Part shown: piece after piece, positions 32,701-44,199 of the stretch
How positions within the stretch are numbered: position 1 is the first letter of the stretch
How the letters are laid out: each line of letters starts with the position of its first letter
Source: Dicyema japonicum
Taxonomy: Eukaryota > Dicyemida > Rhombozoa > Dicyemidae
Length of the DNA: 64,000 nucleotides
Direction: 5' to 3'
Assembly: GCA_011109175.1 (NCBI GenBank)
Contig: RDEW01000023.1
Coordinates: 345,225-409,224, forward strand
Notes under the pieces: model-generated
Told to the model about the DNA's origin: nothing
The model's database searches: none
What the model saw: only the letters and a program-made list of their open reading frames with translations
Translations under genes and position numbers: made by a program

Positions 32701-33944
32701 AAGCATGTGTTCTCCTCGTTGAATAGAAATAAGCCCACTACTGAAATTTGGAAGACCATCCGAGACGCCTCAAGAGAAGATGAAAGATCGTCCGAGGTGG
32801 ATAACAGCCAAAAGGACTTAAACAACCTAATAAAATACTATGTGAAAATATCCCATAAGGACAATAAGAAGTCGGATGTATCCCCGAAATATCTCAGTAA
32901 ACCGAAAAAGGAACCGGATTAGATTCACTGAAAACGACGTGAGATGTGTATTGAAAGCCATTAAAACAACCTATTCTAACGGACCGGCTAAAATCCCAAT
33001 GATCTCCTAACTCCATAGACGTCCACAAAGCTTTTAACTCTGTGTCAAGGAGGATTCTTACTTGGAAAATTTACCAAACAAAGATCCCTGGAAAGCTCAA
33101 ACTCTGGCTAGCAAACTTCCTTAGTAGTCGAAGGGTACGTGTCTGCATTGGCCAGTCAAGGTCTATTTAACGGCTTCTCCCTAATGGGGTTCCCCAAAAA
33201 TCCCCTTTGTCTCAAGTTTTATTCAACCTATTCATGGCAAACCTCCCCACTCCAGACTCCGAAAATGATGTTATTCTAACTTATGCTGACAACATCGTCA
33301 TTGCGTCACGCGATCAGAACATCCAGATTGCCATTTCGCGATTGCAAGAAAATCTGGACCATGTTGACAAATGGCTATCGAAGAATCGTCTAACTGCCAG
33401 CAGTGAAAAGTCCATGACAACCCTATTCACTTCAGACAAGAGACTGGGAAGACGGACAGTCAAATTAAAGGCAAAAAATGAACCTATTACTTTCAGAAAA
33501 TCCCAAAGGATCCTTAGGTAAATCTTGAGATGCATATGTTTTTCTCGCCTCATGTTGAAAACTTAATTACGAAATGCGAAAAGAAAACTAATTTTCTGAA
33601 ATGCCTCATGGAAGATCGAAAAGCATTCTGTTTTGAGCTCTATATATAAACAATTCATTGAACCATGTATCTCTTCTTTTGTGGTATATGGGGCCCATTC
33701 ATCTTTTGGACGAATGTCTCGAAGATCGAGGCTAGCCGAAAAAGAGCCTCCAAAATCACAGAACGCTGAATTTCTGGAGAGTTTTAGCCACCATTGCCAC
33801 TTGAAGCCTTGATACAAATGAACCATGGAACGCGCCGTCATGACTGCGAAGACTTAGTCACTCGACCGATACGTGCTTGTGTGGGGTCGAGGGAGGAGCA
33901 TCGGGCCAAGATGAGGTACCTGCTAGAGCGTGCTGGGATCACAT
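32701..33944 (+). pseudogene. 2A-EN-RT LINE C, second part (linker, RT, 3' end)
   Basis: Resumes the linker with SSLNRNKPTTEIWKTIRDAS and NNLIKYYVKISH, then RT: AFNSVSRRIL (33020), LPNGVPQKSPLSQVLFNL (33180-33235), catalytic box YADN instead of YADD (33290), KSMTTLFTSDKRL. Weak C-terminal traces follow. The RT front part (fingers) is largely missing between 32930 and 33010. The 3' end has GCTGGGATCACATTATTTATT. Not functional. Confidence 0.8.
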
Positions 33945-33994
33945 TATTTATTTATTTATTATTTATTAACCCCGGATACACCGAGAAAGAAGTT
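33945..33994 (-). repeat. 3' terminal scrap of the LINE-derived 318-bp repeat
   Basis: The stretch TTATTAACCCCGGATACACC with the following GAGAAAGAAG is the reverse complement of the 318-bp repeat's last about 35 bp plus tail. It sits exactly between LINE C and LINE F. Confidence 0.65.
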
Positions 33995-36300
33995 AAATGG
34001 AATTAAAGGAAAAATCATGGAACTCCACTCACTCCTGGCTTGTCAAAAGATTTACGTTGCGATGATTCAAGAGACCAAAATCTCTTTTAATGAACCTACC
34101 CCTACATTCCCAGGATATAAAGCTATCAGGAAGGACCGTAAAAAAAAAGGTCGAGCTCTGCTCACTCTATTCAAAAAGAACTTGAAATGCAGAGACATCT
34201 CGGAAATGAGGAAACTTGTTGGGAATGATGATGTAACAGAAATAATTGGAATCTCGCTCTGGACAACGGAAGGAAGACTATGCTTTGTGAATATCTACTT
34301 TCCGCCTTTTGGTTCCTGTCCGAAGAGCTATGTTATGCCAAACCTATCAGGACTGTCTTCCTTCGATGAGATCATCATCTGCGGGGATTTGAATGCGAAG
34401 CATCTAATATGGCTGTCAACTCAACTAGCTGACATGAGAGGGATACTATTATTATCGCAAACGGACTCCTTAACGATATTGAATGATCCATCGAGAAATA
34501 CAAGGACACCACTGAGAGAGACAGATAAACCTACTTCACCGGACGTAACACTCTGCTCATCGTCGCTTTCATCAAAAATTGATTGGTCAGTTCTCTATGA
34601 AACAAGAAGCGACCACAATCCAATTGTGGTGAAGATCAAAAGAGAGGCCAACGTGAGGAGAATTCCTAGCAGCTACAATTATAAATGTGCTAACTGAAAA
34701 TTGTATCGTGAAATCTTAGAAGATAAAATGAAGAATTGTTACTTGGATAGCATCAGTTCTCTGGAGATTGTCATCAGCTACTTTACCCAAATAATCTTGG
34801 AAGCAAGATCAAGGGCTATACCCAAACATTACTTAAATTCGTCGAGTCGTTGAGGGAAGACGAATTTGATTAAAGAAAGAAATCTGCTTAAAAAAATTTA
34901 ATGAGAAAGAGGTGAGGGATACAATACATTCCGTAAAAACGACATACTCCCACGGACCAGACAACATTCCTGTTATCTTATTAAAAAATCTTGGAGACGG
35001 AGGAGTCACTTTCCTAACGTCGATTTTCAACTATTCAAGTAATCAGAATGTGATACCGTTGTTATTGAAAACAGGCTCTAATACGGCCAGTACTGAGACC
35101 AGGAAGACCGAGAGATGACCCAGCGTCTTTTAAACCGGTTTCACTGCTATGTTCAATGTCAAAAATTCTGGAGAGGCTTGTGCTCGGGAAAATAAAAAAT
35201 TTTACCAGAAAAGACTTTCAACATGGATTCAAAAAATGAGAGATCCACATCTACATACTTGCAAACATTGACCAAATTCATTCGAGTCGGATTCAAAACC
35301 AAGCCGAGACACTTTATAACAGTGCTCTGCTCGATCAACATACATAAGGCTTTTGACTCAGTCTCGAGGAAGATTTCATCGAGAAAAATATTTCAATCGG
35401 AGATCCCAGGGAAGGTAAAGTTTTGGATTATTAACTTCCTAAGTGGACGAAGGGGACGTGTTTGCCTCGGAGGTCTGAAATCAATCTCACGGCTCCTCCC
35501 AAACGGAGTCCCTCGAGGATCACCTTTATCTCCTGCTCTGTTTAATCTCTTTCTGGCTGATATCCCGAGTCTTGAATCTGATAGTGATGTTCTACTTTTT
35601 TATGCGAATGATATTGTGTTGGCTTCGAGAGATCAGGACATCCAGAAGGCCACAGAAAAATACAAATTAACCTGGACAGACTTAATGCCTGGATAATGGA
35701 AAACCGGCTTATGGTGAATGCAGGGAAGTCGTCTACGTCACTATTTACCTCTTACAAAAGATTGGGAAAGAAGACAGTCACCTTGAAGTTAAACAAGGTC
35801 GGCATCCCTTTTATATGTCAAAAAATCTTGGGTGTGACAATTGATATGCATCTCTGTTTAACACCTCACGTAGAAACATTGTATTGAAATGCGAGAAGAA
35901 ACTGAACGTATTGAAAAGTTTATCTGGAATATGGAAGAGTGGTACTCACCCAGTCTTGATAGACGTATACAAACAATACATCGAGCCATGTTTCTCATAT
36001 GCATGTGCCTCGTGGGGACCGTCCATATCTTGGACAAATATGAGGAAAATTGAGGAAATGCAAAAGAGGGCTTACGAAGCTGTGAAGATCATCGACCAGG
36101 ACCTACGCCTCTGAAGGCCCTTATGAGACTAGACTCCAGATCACGGGAAGTTGGCCTGAAAATTCAGGCAGCCGTCTTGTACGTTTATGCGCGGGCACGA
36201 AGGAAGAACACCGGGCAAAGATGAGGTCTCTGTTAAAATTTTCATTGGGATCACGTGATAATTAGTTTTGTTTTATTGTGGTCTTGGGTTAAATAAATAA
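33990..36300 (+). pseudogene. 2A-EN-RT LINE F, 5'-truncated
   Basis: The endonuclease is open for 255 codons (33930-34697), from the NGIKGKI position onward; the 5' block, 2A and first catalytic Asn are missing. Motifs: MIQETKIS, IICGDLNAKHLIW, TRSDHNPIVVK. Linker pieces follow (34700-34900), then RT: SHGPDNIPVILLKNLGDG, HKAFDSVSRKISS, LLPNGVPRGSPLSPALFNLF, catalytic box YAND instead of YADD (35600), KILGVTIDMHLCL. The C-terminal block is ISWTNMRKIEEMQKRAYEAV. The 3' UTR has GGGATCACGTGATAATTAG and a TTAAATAAATAAAATAAAA tail. Confidence 0.87.
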
Positions 36301-36309
36301 AATAAAAAA

Positions 36310-37088
36310 ATTATTTATTCAAAAATACCCTTTTGCTGACTTAACCTCCGCTTAACCAGGAGAAATATTAGTTAATGTTGATTAAACTCAATAATTGTAT
36401 CAAACTATTTTTTACTCTTCTTGACTCATTTCTCAGTACTCTGGTTTTATTTGGTACTTTAATTACTTCATCCCGGTGTTAGCCTCAAGTCTAAAATAGA
36501 TAATATTTGGCTAAGAAAATCAACTTTTACGTTATTTTGAGAATAATTTTTTTTCTCCTTAAGTTTCTAATTTTTTTTTCAATAACACTATTTTTAGAAT
36601 TTTAGCAGTGGATATCGAACTGATGCTTTATTCAAAATTACATTCATGATACCTCATTAGTTAAATTCAAGTGATTATAAAGATTAATTTAAAGTTTAAT
36701 TAATGAATTAGATTTATTAAAATAAAAAATTTGTCAATATCTATATTAATTCTGGTTAGTTTCAGTTTTGTCTGATAAGTGACTATCTAATGGAAATTCT
36801 GTATTTTTATTTTATAGTATTTTCTGCTAACTGTCCAAGGAAGATAACTTTTAATTACAAAGTTCGAATTTTTCCTTTTCATGTCGATTTCATCGATTTG
36901 TTGTTCTTCAAGGAAATTTACTTTATCTAACAGACTCATCTTATTAAGATCTAGTTGCATCTACAATAAACTAAAATTTCCAACTTTTTTCAAGATACCT
37001 CTATTGGGAATCCTAGGAGGTTTTTGTTGTGAAAAAACGCGGAAAAGTTTCCAGTGATCTCCTAACTTTTTTTGTTTTTTCCGTTTAA
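36310..37088. other. AT-rich interval, nothing recognised
   Basis: No convincing ORF, repeat or RNA gene. It would contain the 3' flank of the minus-strand RING-finger gene; ATTAAA-type poly(A) signals are plentiful and not diagnostic. Confidence 0.4.
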
Positions 37089-38204
37089 TCAATTTTTGAT
37101 TAAAGGTTTTTCTGGAGTTTTAAAATTTGACTCTTTAGGTTCTTTGTTAGCTTCTCGTTCCAACACATTTGACTCTTTAGGTTCTTTGTTAGCTTCTCGT
37201 TCCAACACATTTGACTCTTTAGGTTCTTCGTTTGCGTCTCGTTCCAACTCTTGAAGGGGATAAATTTTAGCCTCAAACGTAATTATAAGTTCCTAATAAT
37301 TTTAACAAATCAATTACATCACCCAATCCAAAAGATTCAATAATATTGGAGATTTGTGAATTTGAGTTCATTTCATAGTCCTTATAATATATCTTAATCT
37401 TAATTGTAGTCAGTTTAATTACTACCGCATGGTTATTCAAGAAATGATGCCTTCGAATGTGAATTTTCAGGAAGTCTAAAGTAACATATTTAGGAATATA
37501 TAATAATCCATTTGAGCAATTCTAAATCAATAAATTTAGTACTTCAGAATTTATGATGTTTTCCTCGTTTGGTCTTCAAAATAAATATAAATAAACGTTT
37601 TAAAAAAGTACTTAACGTAGATAAATTCGGTGCTATTCCCAATCCTTGGTTTTGGTATATTTTTGAAAGCTGGTTGTTTATCCTCGGCTATAAATAAACA
37701 AACATAAACACAGTTTTTAAAAATCTGTATTATTTCGCTAATCATTGGCTCTTTTCTAACAAATTTTAAATGAAATTTACCTTAATGCATTTTTTGTAAA
37801 TTGAACGTTACATTTCGGACAATTTACGCACGTATTTATATGACCGGAAATACATATGTGACAAACTAAAAATTAAACGATGACATTAAGAAGCAAGCAG
37901 TAAATTTATTTATTTATTTAAATAAACAAGCCGATAATAATTTGAAATTAAAACATTTAAATTTATTTAACAATAAATTTATTTATGAATAAGGCAGTAT
38001 ATGCTTCATTTAATTAAAATAGCATTAAGTTTTTAAAAATTGTTGAATTTTTGGGTAAATTTTATGAAAAAGAGTAAATAAGAATATTGACTTACAAATA
38101 TGCTCGCATTTTGTTGAGACAATAGGATTGTCGACGATTTTACTGCAAATTGAACACTTCAAAGCGTTCTTTAAATTTCTAAATAATGGACAGTCAGACT
38201 GCAT
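37089..38204 (-). CDS. RING-finger protein (BRCA1/PCGF-like RING), seven exons
   Basis: Exons on the minus strand: 38204-38096, 37865-37781, 37755-37712, 37687-37612, 37573-37543, 37521-37279 and 37247-37089, giving 248 codons plus stop. Introns are 230, 25, 24, 38, 21 and 31 nt. The RING is complete across intron 1: CSIC, STKCEHIFCHIC, then CPKCNV (C3HC4 type), predicting a zinc-binding E3 ubiquitin-ligase domain. STKCEHIFC and the FTKNALR follow-on are closest to BRCA1/BARD1-type RINGs. Residues about 110-190 (LLYIPKYVTLDFLKIHI and onward) could be a RAWUL-like ubiquitin fold as in Polycomb PCGF/RING1 proteins. The C terminus is a tandem acidic/basic repeat encoded by a 42-bp unit. The start is the first Met before the RING; an upstream exon is possible. 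RING certain, family not. Confidence 0.8.
37126..37251 (-). repeat. Three 42-bp tandem units, coding in the RING gene
   Basis: Units start at 37126, 37168 and 37210. On the minus strand each encodes the 14-residue repeat EPKESNVLEREANK (third copy slightly changed). The last exon carries them in one frame. Confidence 0.85.
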
Positions 38205-39875
38205 TCTAAATTCTAAAATAAAATTATTCTTTTATATCTGACGCATCACGTAATTTAACCGCACAAAAGTTTGCACGCATCTACCTCAAATAAGATTATG
38301 TAACTATCTAAAATTCATAAGTGATAGTATATGAATCTGTATGTAATTGGGAGCCTAATAGTATCTTTCTTGAAAATACTCTTTCTGTCAAAAATTCAAA
38401 CTGCGAGGAAGTTTCATGCCATCAGTTGAAGACGTAAGAGACATGTCCTGGGTTTTATTTTTTGCTAAACAGAGAATATGTTGATCAGTAAACTAATAAT
38501 CTGTTACAAAATGGTGATTTATCATCAAAAGTTGAATATGCAGAGATAGAATTATAGTACGTTGTCGCACAAAATGTGACGTAATTTTATTATGAGAGAT
38601 CCTCTGTAAATTATCTTAAACATAATCTCATAATAGATTATTTTAAATAATCGTCATCAGATAAATTCACTTTCTGTCGGGTTTGATGTGTGCCTTATTT
38701 CAATTTTATTTCAAAACAGAACACTTTTATTCTATGTTTGTATTCAATTGCTATAATATAGATTGCAATTAATTGTAGATAAAACAGGCTTAATCATTTA
38801 TAAATTTTATCAAAATGCTTTATTTACGCGAAATAATATAAAATTTTTATACTAAAGGGGTATTTAAATGAAAAACGAAAAAATTATAATTTTGAAAACA
38901 TTCATTTTGCTCTAACTAACTTATTAAGATGATTCTATATTTACAAATATTTTTGTCGCATTAATATTAATATTTTCGGTTGAAGCATTTAACGCAACAT
39001 ACTCTAAATATGGAATTATGAAAGTCCGTCGATTTATTTGTTTCACCAACTAGCATAATAGAAATTGGTTTGAACAGTTTAAAATCATACATAAAGTTGT
39101 TATTTATTCTACATTTATAATGCTGTCAAATTTTTCATATTCTACATTCAGCAATTCATAATATTATTTGTAATTCAATCAGTATTTAACTTTTGGAAAT
39201 TATAATCATACTCCGTTATAAATTATTTTAAAATTTAGCACTTGTTTGTGATAGGAAATTTTAAAAGTCGAATGATTGCATAATAATCCCCAGTGACTCT
39301 ATTTGAAAAGAACTTAAAATCGTTACAATTTTCCTCTTGCATAGCAAGTTAAATAATAGGCTCACCTATCATGCGTCAATGGACACAATTTTAAGAGTTA
39401 TATAAGCAGAATTACTTGCATGCAATGTCCTATATTAGTCATAATTCTTGTCAGTCTTCATTCTTTTAACGAATGCGGTACCTCTTCAGAAAATCATTTC
39501 TGTTTTCAAGAATTTAGCAATGTTTATAAATCTTCATTTCAAAGTTAAGTGTTATTTTAAGCGTTATAAAAGACTAGTTACTTAACAAAACGAACTGAAA
39601 ATGCATCGTAGATATCAAAACTCTTCCAAGCACATATGATATATCCAAAGCATGTTTTCCCCTCTAAAAAATATAAACAATTCGACATCAACAAAATTGA
39701 ATACTGTTTAGTTTGTATTTAGCAATCAAATAGTCTTGTTTGAGGTTTTGTGGTTAGTTATTCAACGATAGAATTATATCAAAAATTAATTATTATTATT
39801 ACTATTAAGAAAATAAAGACATAAAAAATTTTAATCTGACATCTGTGCATCCGATTTTCCAAAACATCGGTAGAT
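38205..39875. other. Long AT-rich interval, no gene recognised
   Basis: No ORF of note in any frame, and no similarity to the transposon families of the window. Regulatory sequence or small exons of the upstream part of the RING gene may be present but could not be supported. Confidence 0.4.
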
Positions 39876-40091
39876 ATAATAATAAAGTCTTTTCACGAGA
39901 GCCATAATATTTATAGCTCTGCATAGGCAGGACAAACACTTTATTTCAGTAAATAACAGTAATATTAACTCATCGTTGAAACGAAGGAGGCATCCAAGAA
40001 ATGTTTTTTAACTTTTTTGTTGTTGCGTGAGTCCTTTACAGACGATCCAATTTCGCAGTGAAGCATTCATTTAATAAGGCGTCACTCGTCA
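39876..40091 (-). repeat. SINE family 1, 5'-truncated diverged copy
   Basis: Read on the minus strand it runs from GGTGACGAGTGACGCC through the body to GGCTCTCGTGAAAAGAC and an ATTATTAT tail. The tRNA-like head is missing. No clear TSD was found. It is the most diverged of the four copies, hence the oldest. Confidence 0.8.
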
Positions 40092-40778
40092 CCAAAAATA
40101 TTACTAATAGAATATAAAATACTCAAAACACTATCACTTTAGATTAGATAAAACGATTCTTAAAAGACAGGTTAGACATTAACATCCGAAAGATATTTAT
40201 TCATCTAGCCCACCATATTAGAAGAGACCAGGAGGAAAATGATGTTTAGAATAAGTAGGGCAACCAGAAAATTGCAATTTTCAAATAGAAATTGCAAATA
40301 ACTTTTTTAATTGTATAAAATTGCAGAATGGAAAAATAAACAGAATTATTTATTGTAATACGAAATTAAATATTCTGAACATTTTCAGGTTTAAAGTTTC
40401 GATCTTTAGTAATAAATTTTCGTCAAAAGAGACATCGCCCTTTTCAACTGAGGCTAAGCTTCCGCAACAATTTTCGAAGGTATGAGTAAATTTCTGGCGA
40501 AGATTTTTATTTGAGAAATCAAAAATACTTAGTATTATCTCAGATTTTTGAAGCTTTTTTGATATATAATTTTTTATATTGCACCAATCTGATGAAAATT
40601 CTATGCTGTTGATTCGGATGCAAATGATATGTTTCAGCTTCAAAAAGGCGTATGAGAGAAGAGTGTCTTATTTTGTAAATTGGGATATTTGCCTCCAAAT
40701 ATGCTTCTGTTACTTTCATAGCCCAAGTTTTCTGAGTATCGGTTATTTTGGAAATGAAACTATTTTGAAAATAACCGC

Positions 40779-41094
40779 GTGGCGCCATGTGGTGTTTCGT
40801 GGCTAATTGATTAAAGTTTCTGTTTGTTCGTCTGTTTTTCCTCTCTCTTCCTATTAGAGTGGCGTCATGTGATCCATTTGTCTAGGTGGCGCCCAGTGCC
40901 AGGCCGGCACGAAAAAGGATCATTTGCTCTCCCCCACTCCACTGGAGGGGTTTCCACAACTGCAACTATGGACGTCTTTTACCCTTTATGCTGATTCCGG
41001 ATGGACTCTTTTCTGTAGAAGTGGAAACTGGATACATTTAATTAGTTGTTTACTTTAAATTCCTTCTCGGTGTATCCGGGGTTAATAAATAAAT
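40779..41094 (+). repeat. LINE-derived non-autonomous repeat (318-bp family), plus copy
   Basis: Starts GTGGCGCCATGTGGTG, has the LINE hairpin GGCGTCATGTGATCC...GGTGGCGCC at 40861-40893, and ends CGGGGTTAATAAATAAATG. It is colinear with the minus copy at 4925-5243. It interrupts the BED-like gene. Confidence 0.85.
40861..40893 (+). promoter_or_regulatory. Hairpin block inside the 318-bp repeat
   Basis: The inner stem CCATTT/AGGTGG pairs with two G-T wobbles where the minus copy has CACCT/AGGTG with Watson-Crick pairs, so the fold is kept. The outer stem is GGCGTC with GGCGCC. Confidence 0.55.
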
Positions 41095-41299
41095 GTTTGT
41101 GAACTTTGAAATGGGTTGGACTCTTCTATAATTTTAAACTCAGAAAAATCTTGTGCCCTTTCAAATATCTTTTTGAAGAACGATGCGCGTCAACAAAAAA
41201 TTTTGTGTCACATCGTACAACAGTCGAGCAATTGGAACAAAATAAATTCCCTTTCACTGTCAATAACAAACTCTGGGAATTTTATGTTTATAGCCCCGC

Positions 41300-43995
41300 A
41301 TGTGCAACACTCATATTAACAATATTTATAGTTAATCTCTTCCATCTTCCTCTGTCAAATGCTAGTGATCTCAATTCGTCCAGGTCGTCCCCTGTCTTTA
41401 AATTTTTTTCTCACACGATTTAGATCTTTGTTTAAGGCAGTCGGAAGTGTCGATTTAGGTCGTCCGCGGAAGGGTTAGTCGCAACTGTCAAAGTAATCTT
41501 CCATCGCTTTGTTAGCGGGTGCGTCCGGGTTCATTCTTAGTACATGCCCAAATAGCTTCCACCGGGCATCTATCATATCCTTGCTGATGTAAGAACACAT
41601 ACACTTGTAGATACCAGTGGTTGATATTCTACGTGGCCACTCCATTCAGAGTAAGCTTCTTAGTTGCATTCTATGGAACGAATCCAGTTTCAATAGTTTG
41701 TTGAAGGAACTTCCCCATGTCCCAGCGTTGTACAGTAGGATCGGTTTCACAAACACGTTGTAAAACCTGCATCTGATTTCAACTCCAAGTCCTTTGGCTC
41801 TTAGCCATCCTTTCCTCAGTTTAGCCACTGCCGCATTTGCCAGTGTTTTCCTCCTTAGTACGTCTTCAGCGTCTCCTAGTAGAGACCCGGGCTTATTAGT
41901 ACATCTCCATCTTTCATGAGTAATGTCTTCTTCTCTTTTGATTTCAGTAATTTTAGTTTTGTTTGCATTTACGCTGAGCATTTACGGAAATCGCGGAGTG
42001 CAAATTCAAGGTATATGGTGAATAGTAAAGGGGAGAGGGAATCACCCTGAGGTGTCCCAATCGTTGTTTTGAAACTGCGGGAAGTTGCTCCTTCTGTCCT
42101 CACAGATAGTCTTGTATTCGCAATAATCCTCAGTACTATTTATTGAGTCAAAAGCTCTGGAGAGATCTATTCCCAACACGGTCGTTGCGCTCTTGAATTT
42201 TGGTGCGCTGCACAGCGCCATCTATGGATCCATACAATGTCTGCCGTAGACCTCCCTTCTCGGAACCCACTTTGACTTGCTAGTAGGTACAGATCCGCCA
42301 CACCCTTTATCCGGCTTAGTGCAATGTTTGCCAGCACCTTGCTTATCGAGTTCAGAAGTATAATCGGGCGGAGATTTTCTAATGGTCCTTTTGCTTTGTT
42401 CGGTTTTTGTATGGTATTAATAATCAATTTCCAAGTCCTAGATCGGTATTGATTTCAAAGATGTCATTTAAAGTTATTGCAATTGTTCGCAAAATTTTTT
42501 GGCCCATATTTAAAAGCTCAGGGCTTATGTTGTCTGGCCCTGCACTCTTGTTGTTATTCTTCAGTTTATTTAGCTAATTCCACTTCTTCCACTGTGATTG
42601 GATTTTTAGCCTTCTTCTCCCTGGAAAGTCCTCATTATTTTCTTATTCAACAATATTTTAAGTGTCGTGCAATCAATTCTGCTTTTTTCTTCTGGGTTGC
42701 CCACGAATTTTCCTTCTTCATCTTTGATGTGAAGGACGTTTTGTCCTTTTTTTGTCCGCAGCCGCAAACCGCAAACATCCTTGAATTGTCTTTAGGCAAT
42801 CCACATCTTTTAATAGGGATGTAATAATTTCCCGTGAATGTTGTCTGTTCATCTTTTTGATTTTCCATTTTAGTTTCCTTTGTTGGATTTTAAGCTCTTA
42901 TTGTACTCTCGTCTGACGTGTTTGCCGCTTGTAGCCGTAGCTCTCTGCAATGCTTTGCTATATCTGGCACGTTCGTGTGGTGATCCAATTTTAGGGCGTG
43001 ATGATTTCTAAGTCCAAGGCATATATTTGACCGACTTAGAAATTACCTGATTTGTTTGATCCCACAGAGTTCGTACTGATGATTCCGGTAAGGTTTTTTC
43101 CATGAGAGTCTCGATTTGTTCGTGATTTTAAGCCCTACGGGTAAGCTGTAACCACAATTTTTCTGTCTGAAAGTATATATTGGGCCTTTGTCTCGCCTTT
43201 TTCGCGTTTTCAATATATTTTTCCCAGTCAAGTGCTTTTTTACAAAGTTCTGCAATAACGGTCCTATGGTCGCTGTCAGTTGTTGTCCCCTGGTAGGAAC
43301 GTGCATCATTTATCAGATGTTTATCAGACTTTCGGCAGATAATATAGTCGATTTGATTATATATTTCACGGTCTCCCCGGCAGAGTTTTTTCTATGTCCG
43401 TGCCATGTCGTCTTGTGGCAAGCTGAGTGCGTGAAGGCCGTGTTGCATAGGAATAGGCTATTTGCCTCACAGAAGTTCACCAGAGAGGCTCCAGATGCAT
43501 TTCTCTTTCCGCGCCCGTGTCTTCCAATAGAGGATTCTTCGGGTCCCATTCGCATTCCGGCCTTTGCATTCATATCTCCCGCAACAAAGACAAGGACGAG
43601 GAAGCATTAGAGTATGTGCTTGATAGTTCTGAGTAGAATTCCTCGAGCTCACCGGGGTTCTTGATTACTCGTCCGCAGTGTGATGCATAGACATTTATGA
43701 CAGTTAATAGACTCTTGGACGGGTATAAATCATTTAGTTTGACTTGTAGGACACATATTCGGTCGTTGACTCTCCAATAGCGATGTAATTTTTTGAGGTA
43801 ATCCACGTGTAGGGCAAATCCCATGCCGTGATGCTTGCATTCAGTTGTGAAGAGAATCAGTCGGTAGTTTTTCCATGTCTCATCGCGTTCATTTTCGATT
43901 TTCGTCTCTTGTAGGTAGCCAATAGATATTTTGTATTTCTCGAGATCGTCACAAAGTACTTTCCTTGTTCAATCGTTCGATATTCCACGTACGTT
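41300..43995 (-). pseudogene. RTE-like LINE, nearly full length, degenerate
   Basis: Endonuclease from about 43995: FNVRGIS, GYLQETKIE, the MGFALHVDYLKKLHRYWR region (43824-43570) and ESSIGRHGRGKRNASG (43570-43310). The connector is at 43310-42870. The RT is at 42868-41340: KGPLENLRPIILLNSISKVL, QSGFREGRSTADIVWIH, WRCAA, a region B remnant, SVNANKTKITEIKRE, KPGSLLGDAEDVL. The catalytic YADD segment is deleted (about 41985). Multiple stops. The 3' end near 41300 carries GCATGTGCAACAC, shared with the other RTE copies. Confidence 0.85.
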
Positions 43996-44094
43996 AAACA
44001 TCATTAGCCTGAGTTCTCGATTGTAATGAGTGTTTTTAGATATTTTTTCTCAACTGTTATCCAATTAAGAATAGAGGCACGTCACCACCTCACC

Positions 44095-44190
44095 AAAAAA
44101 GTAAGAAATAAATATAAAGTAGTGTAAGAATAAATATAAAGAAGTTTGTAAGAAATAAATATAAGGAAGTTTGCCAGAAATAAAAAAAAT
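44095..44190. repeat. Short tandem repeat, about 25-30 bp unit, three copies
   Basis: The unit TAAGAAATAAATATAAAGAAG, trimmed or changed, recurs three times between the RTE 5' end and the SUZ-domain gene. Confidence 0.6.
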
Positions 44191-44199
44191 GATAGTTAA

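Larger units (their letters stand above)
40350..41290 (-). pseudogene. BED/CGGBP1-like zinc-finger gene, split by a LINE-derived repeat
   Basis: Minus strand, right part (about 41290-41100): LFCSNCSTVVRCD followed by KFFVDAHRSSKRYLKG, a BED-like C2H2 finger as in CGGBP1 and other hAT-derived proteins. Left part (40778-40350): KTWAMKVTEAYLEANIPIYK then an RHSSLIRLFEAE block, the usual follow-on in such proteins, then, after a frame change near 40600, an open 97-codon frame to 40350. The two halves are separated exactly by the 318-bp repeat (40779-41094). A stop (TAG) after KIFLSLKL and the frame change show decay. It could be a hAT transposase relic or a domesticated gene. Confidence 0.5.

Noticed and set aside
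37072-37254. Plus-strand Ser/Leu-rich repeat protein (60 aa)
   Set aside because: The same 42-bp units encode a charged repeat in frame with the minus-strand RING gene, which has splice support. The plus-strand frame is a shadow.
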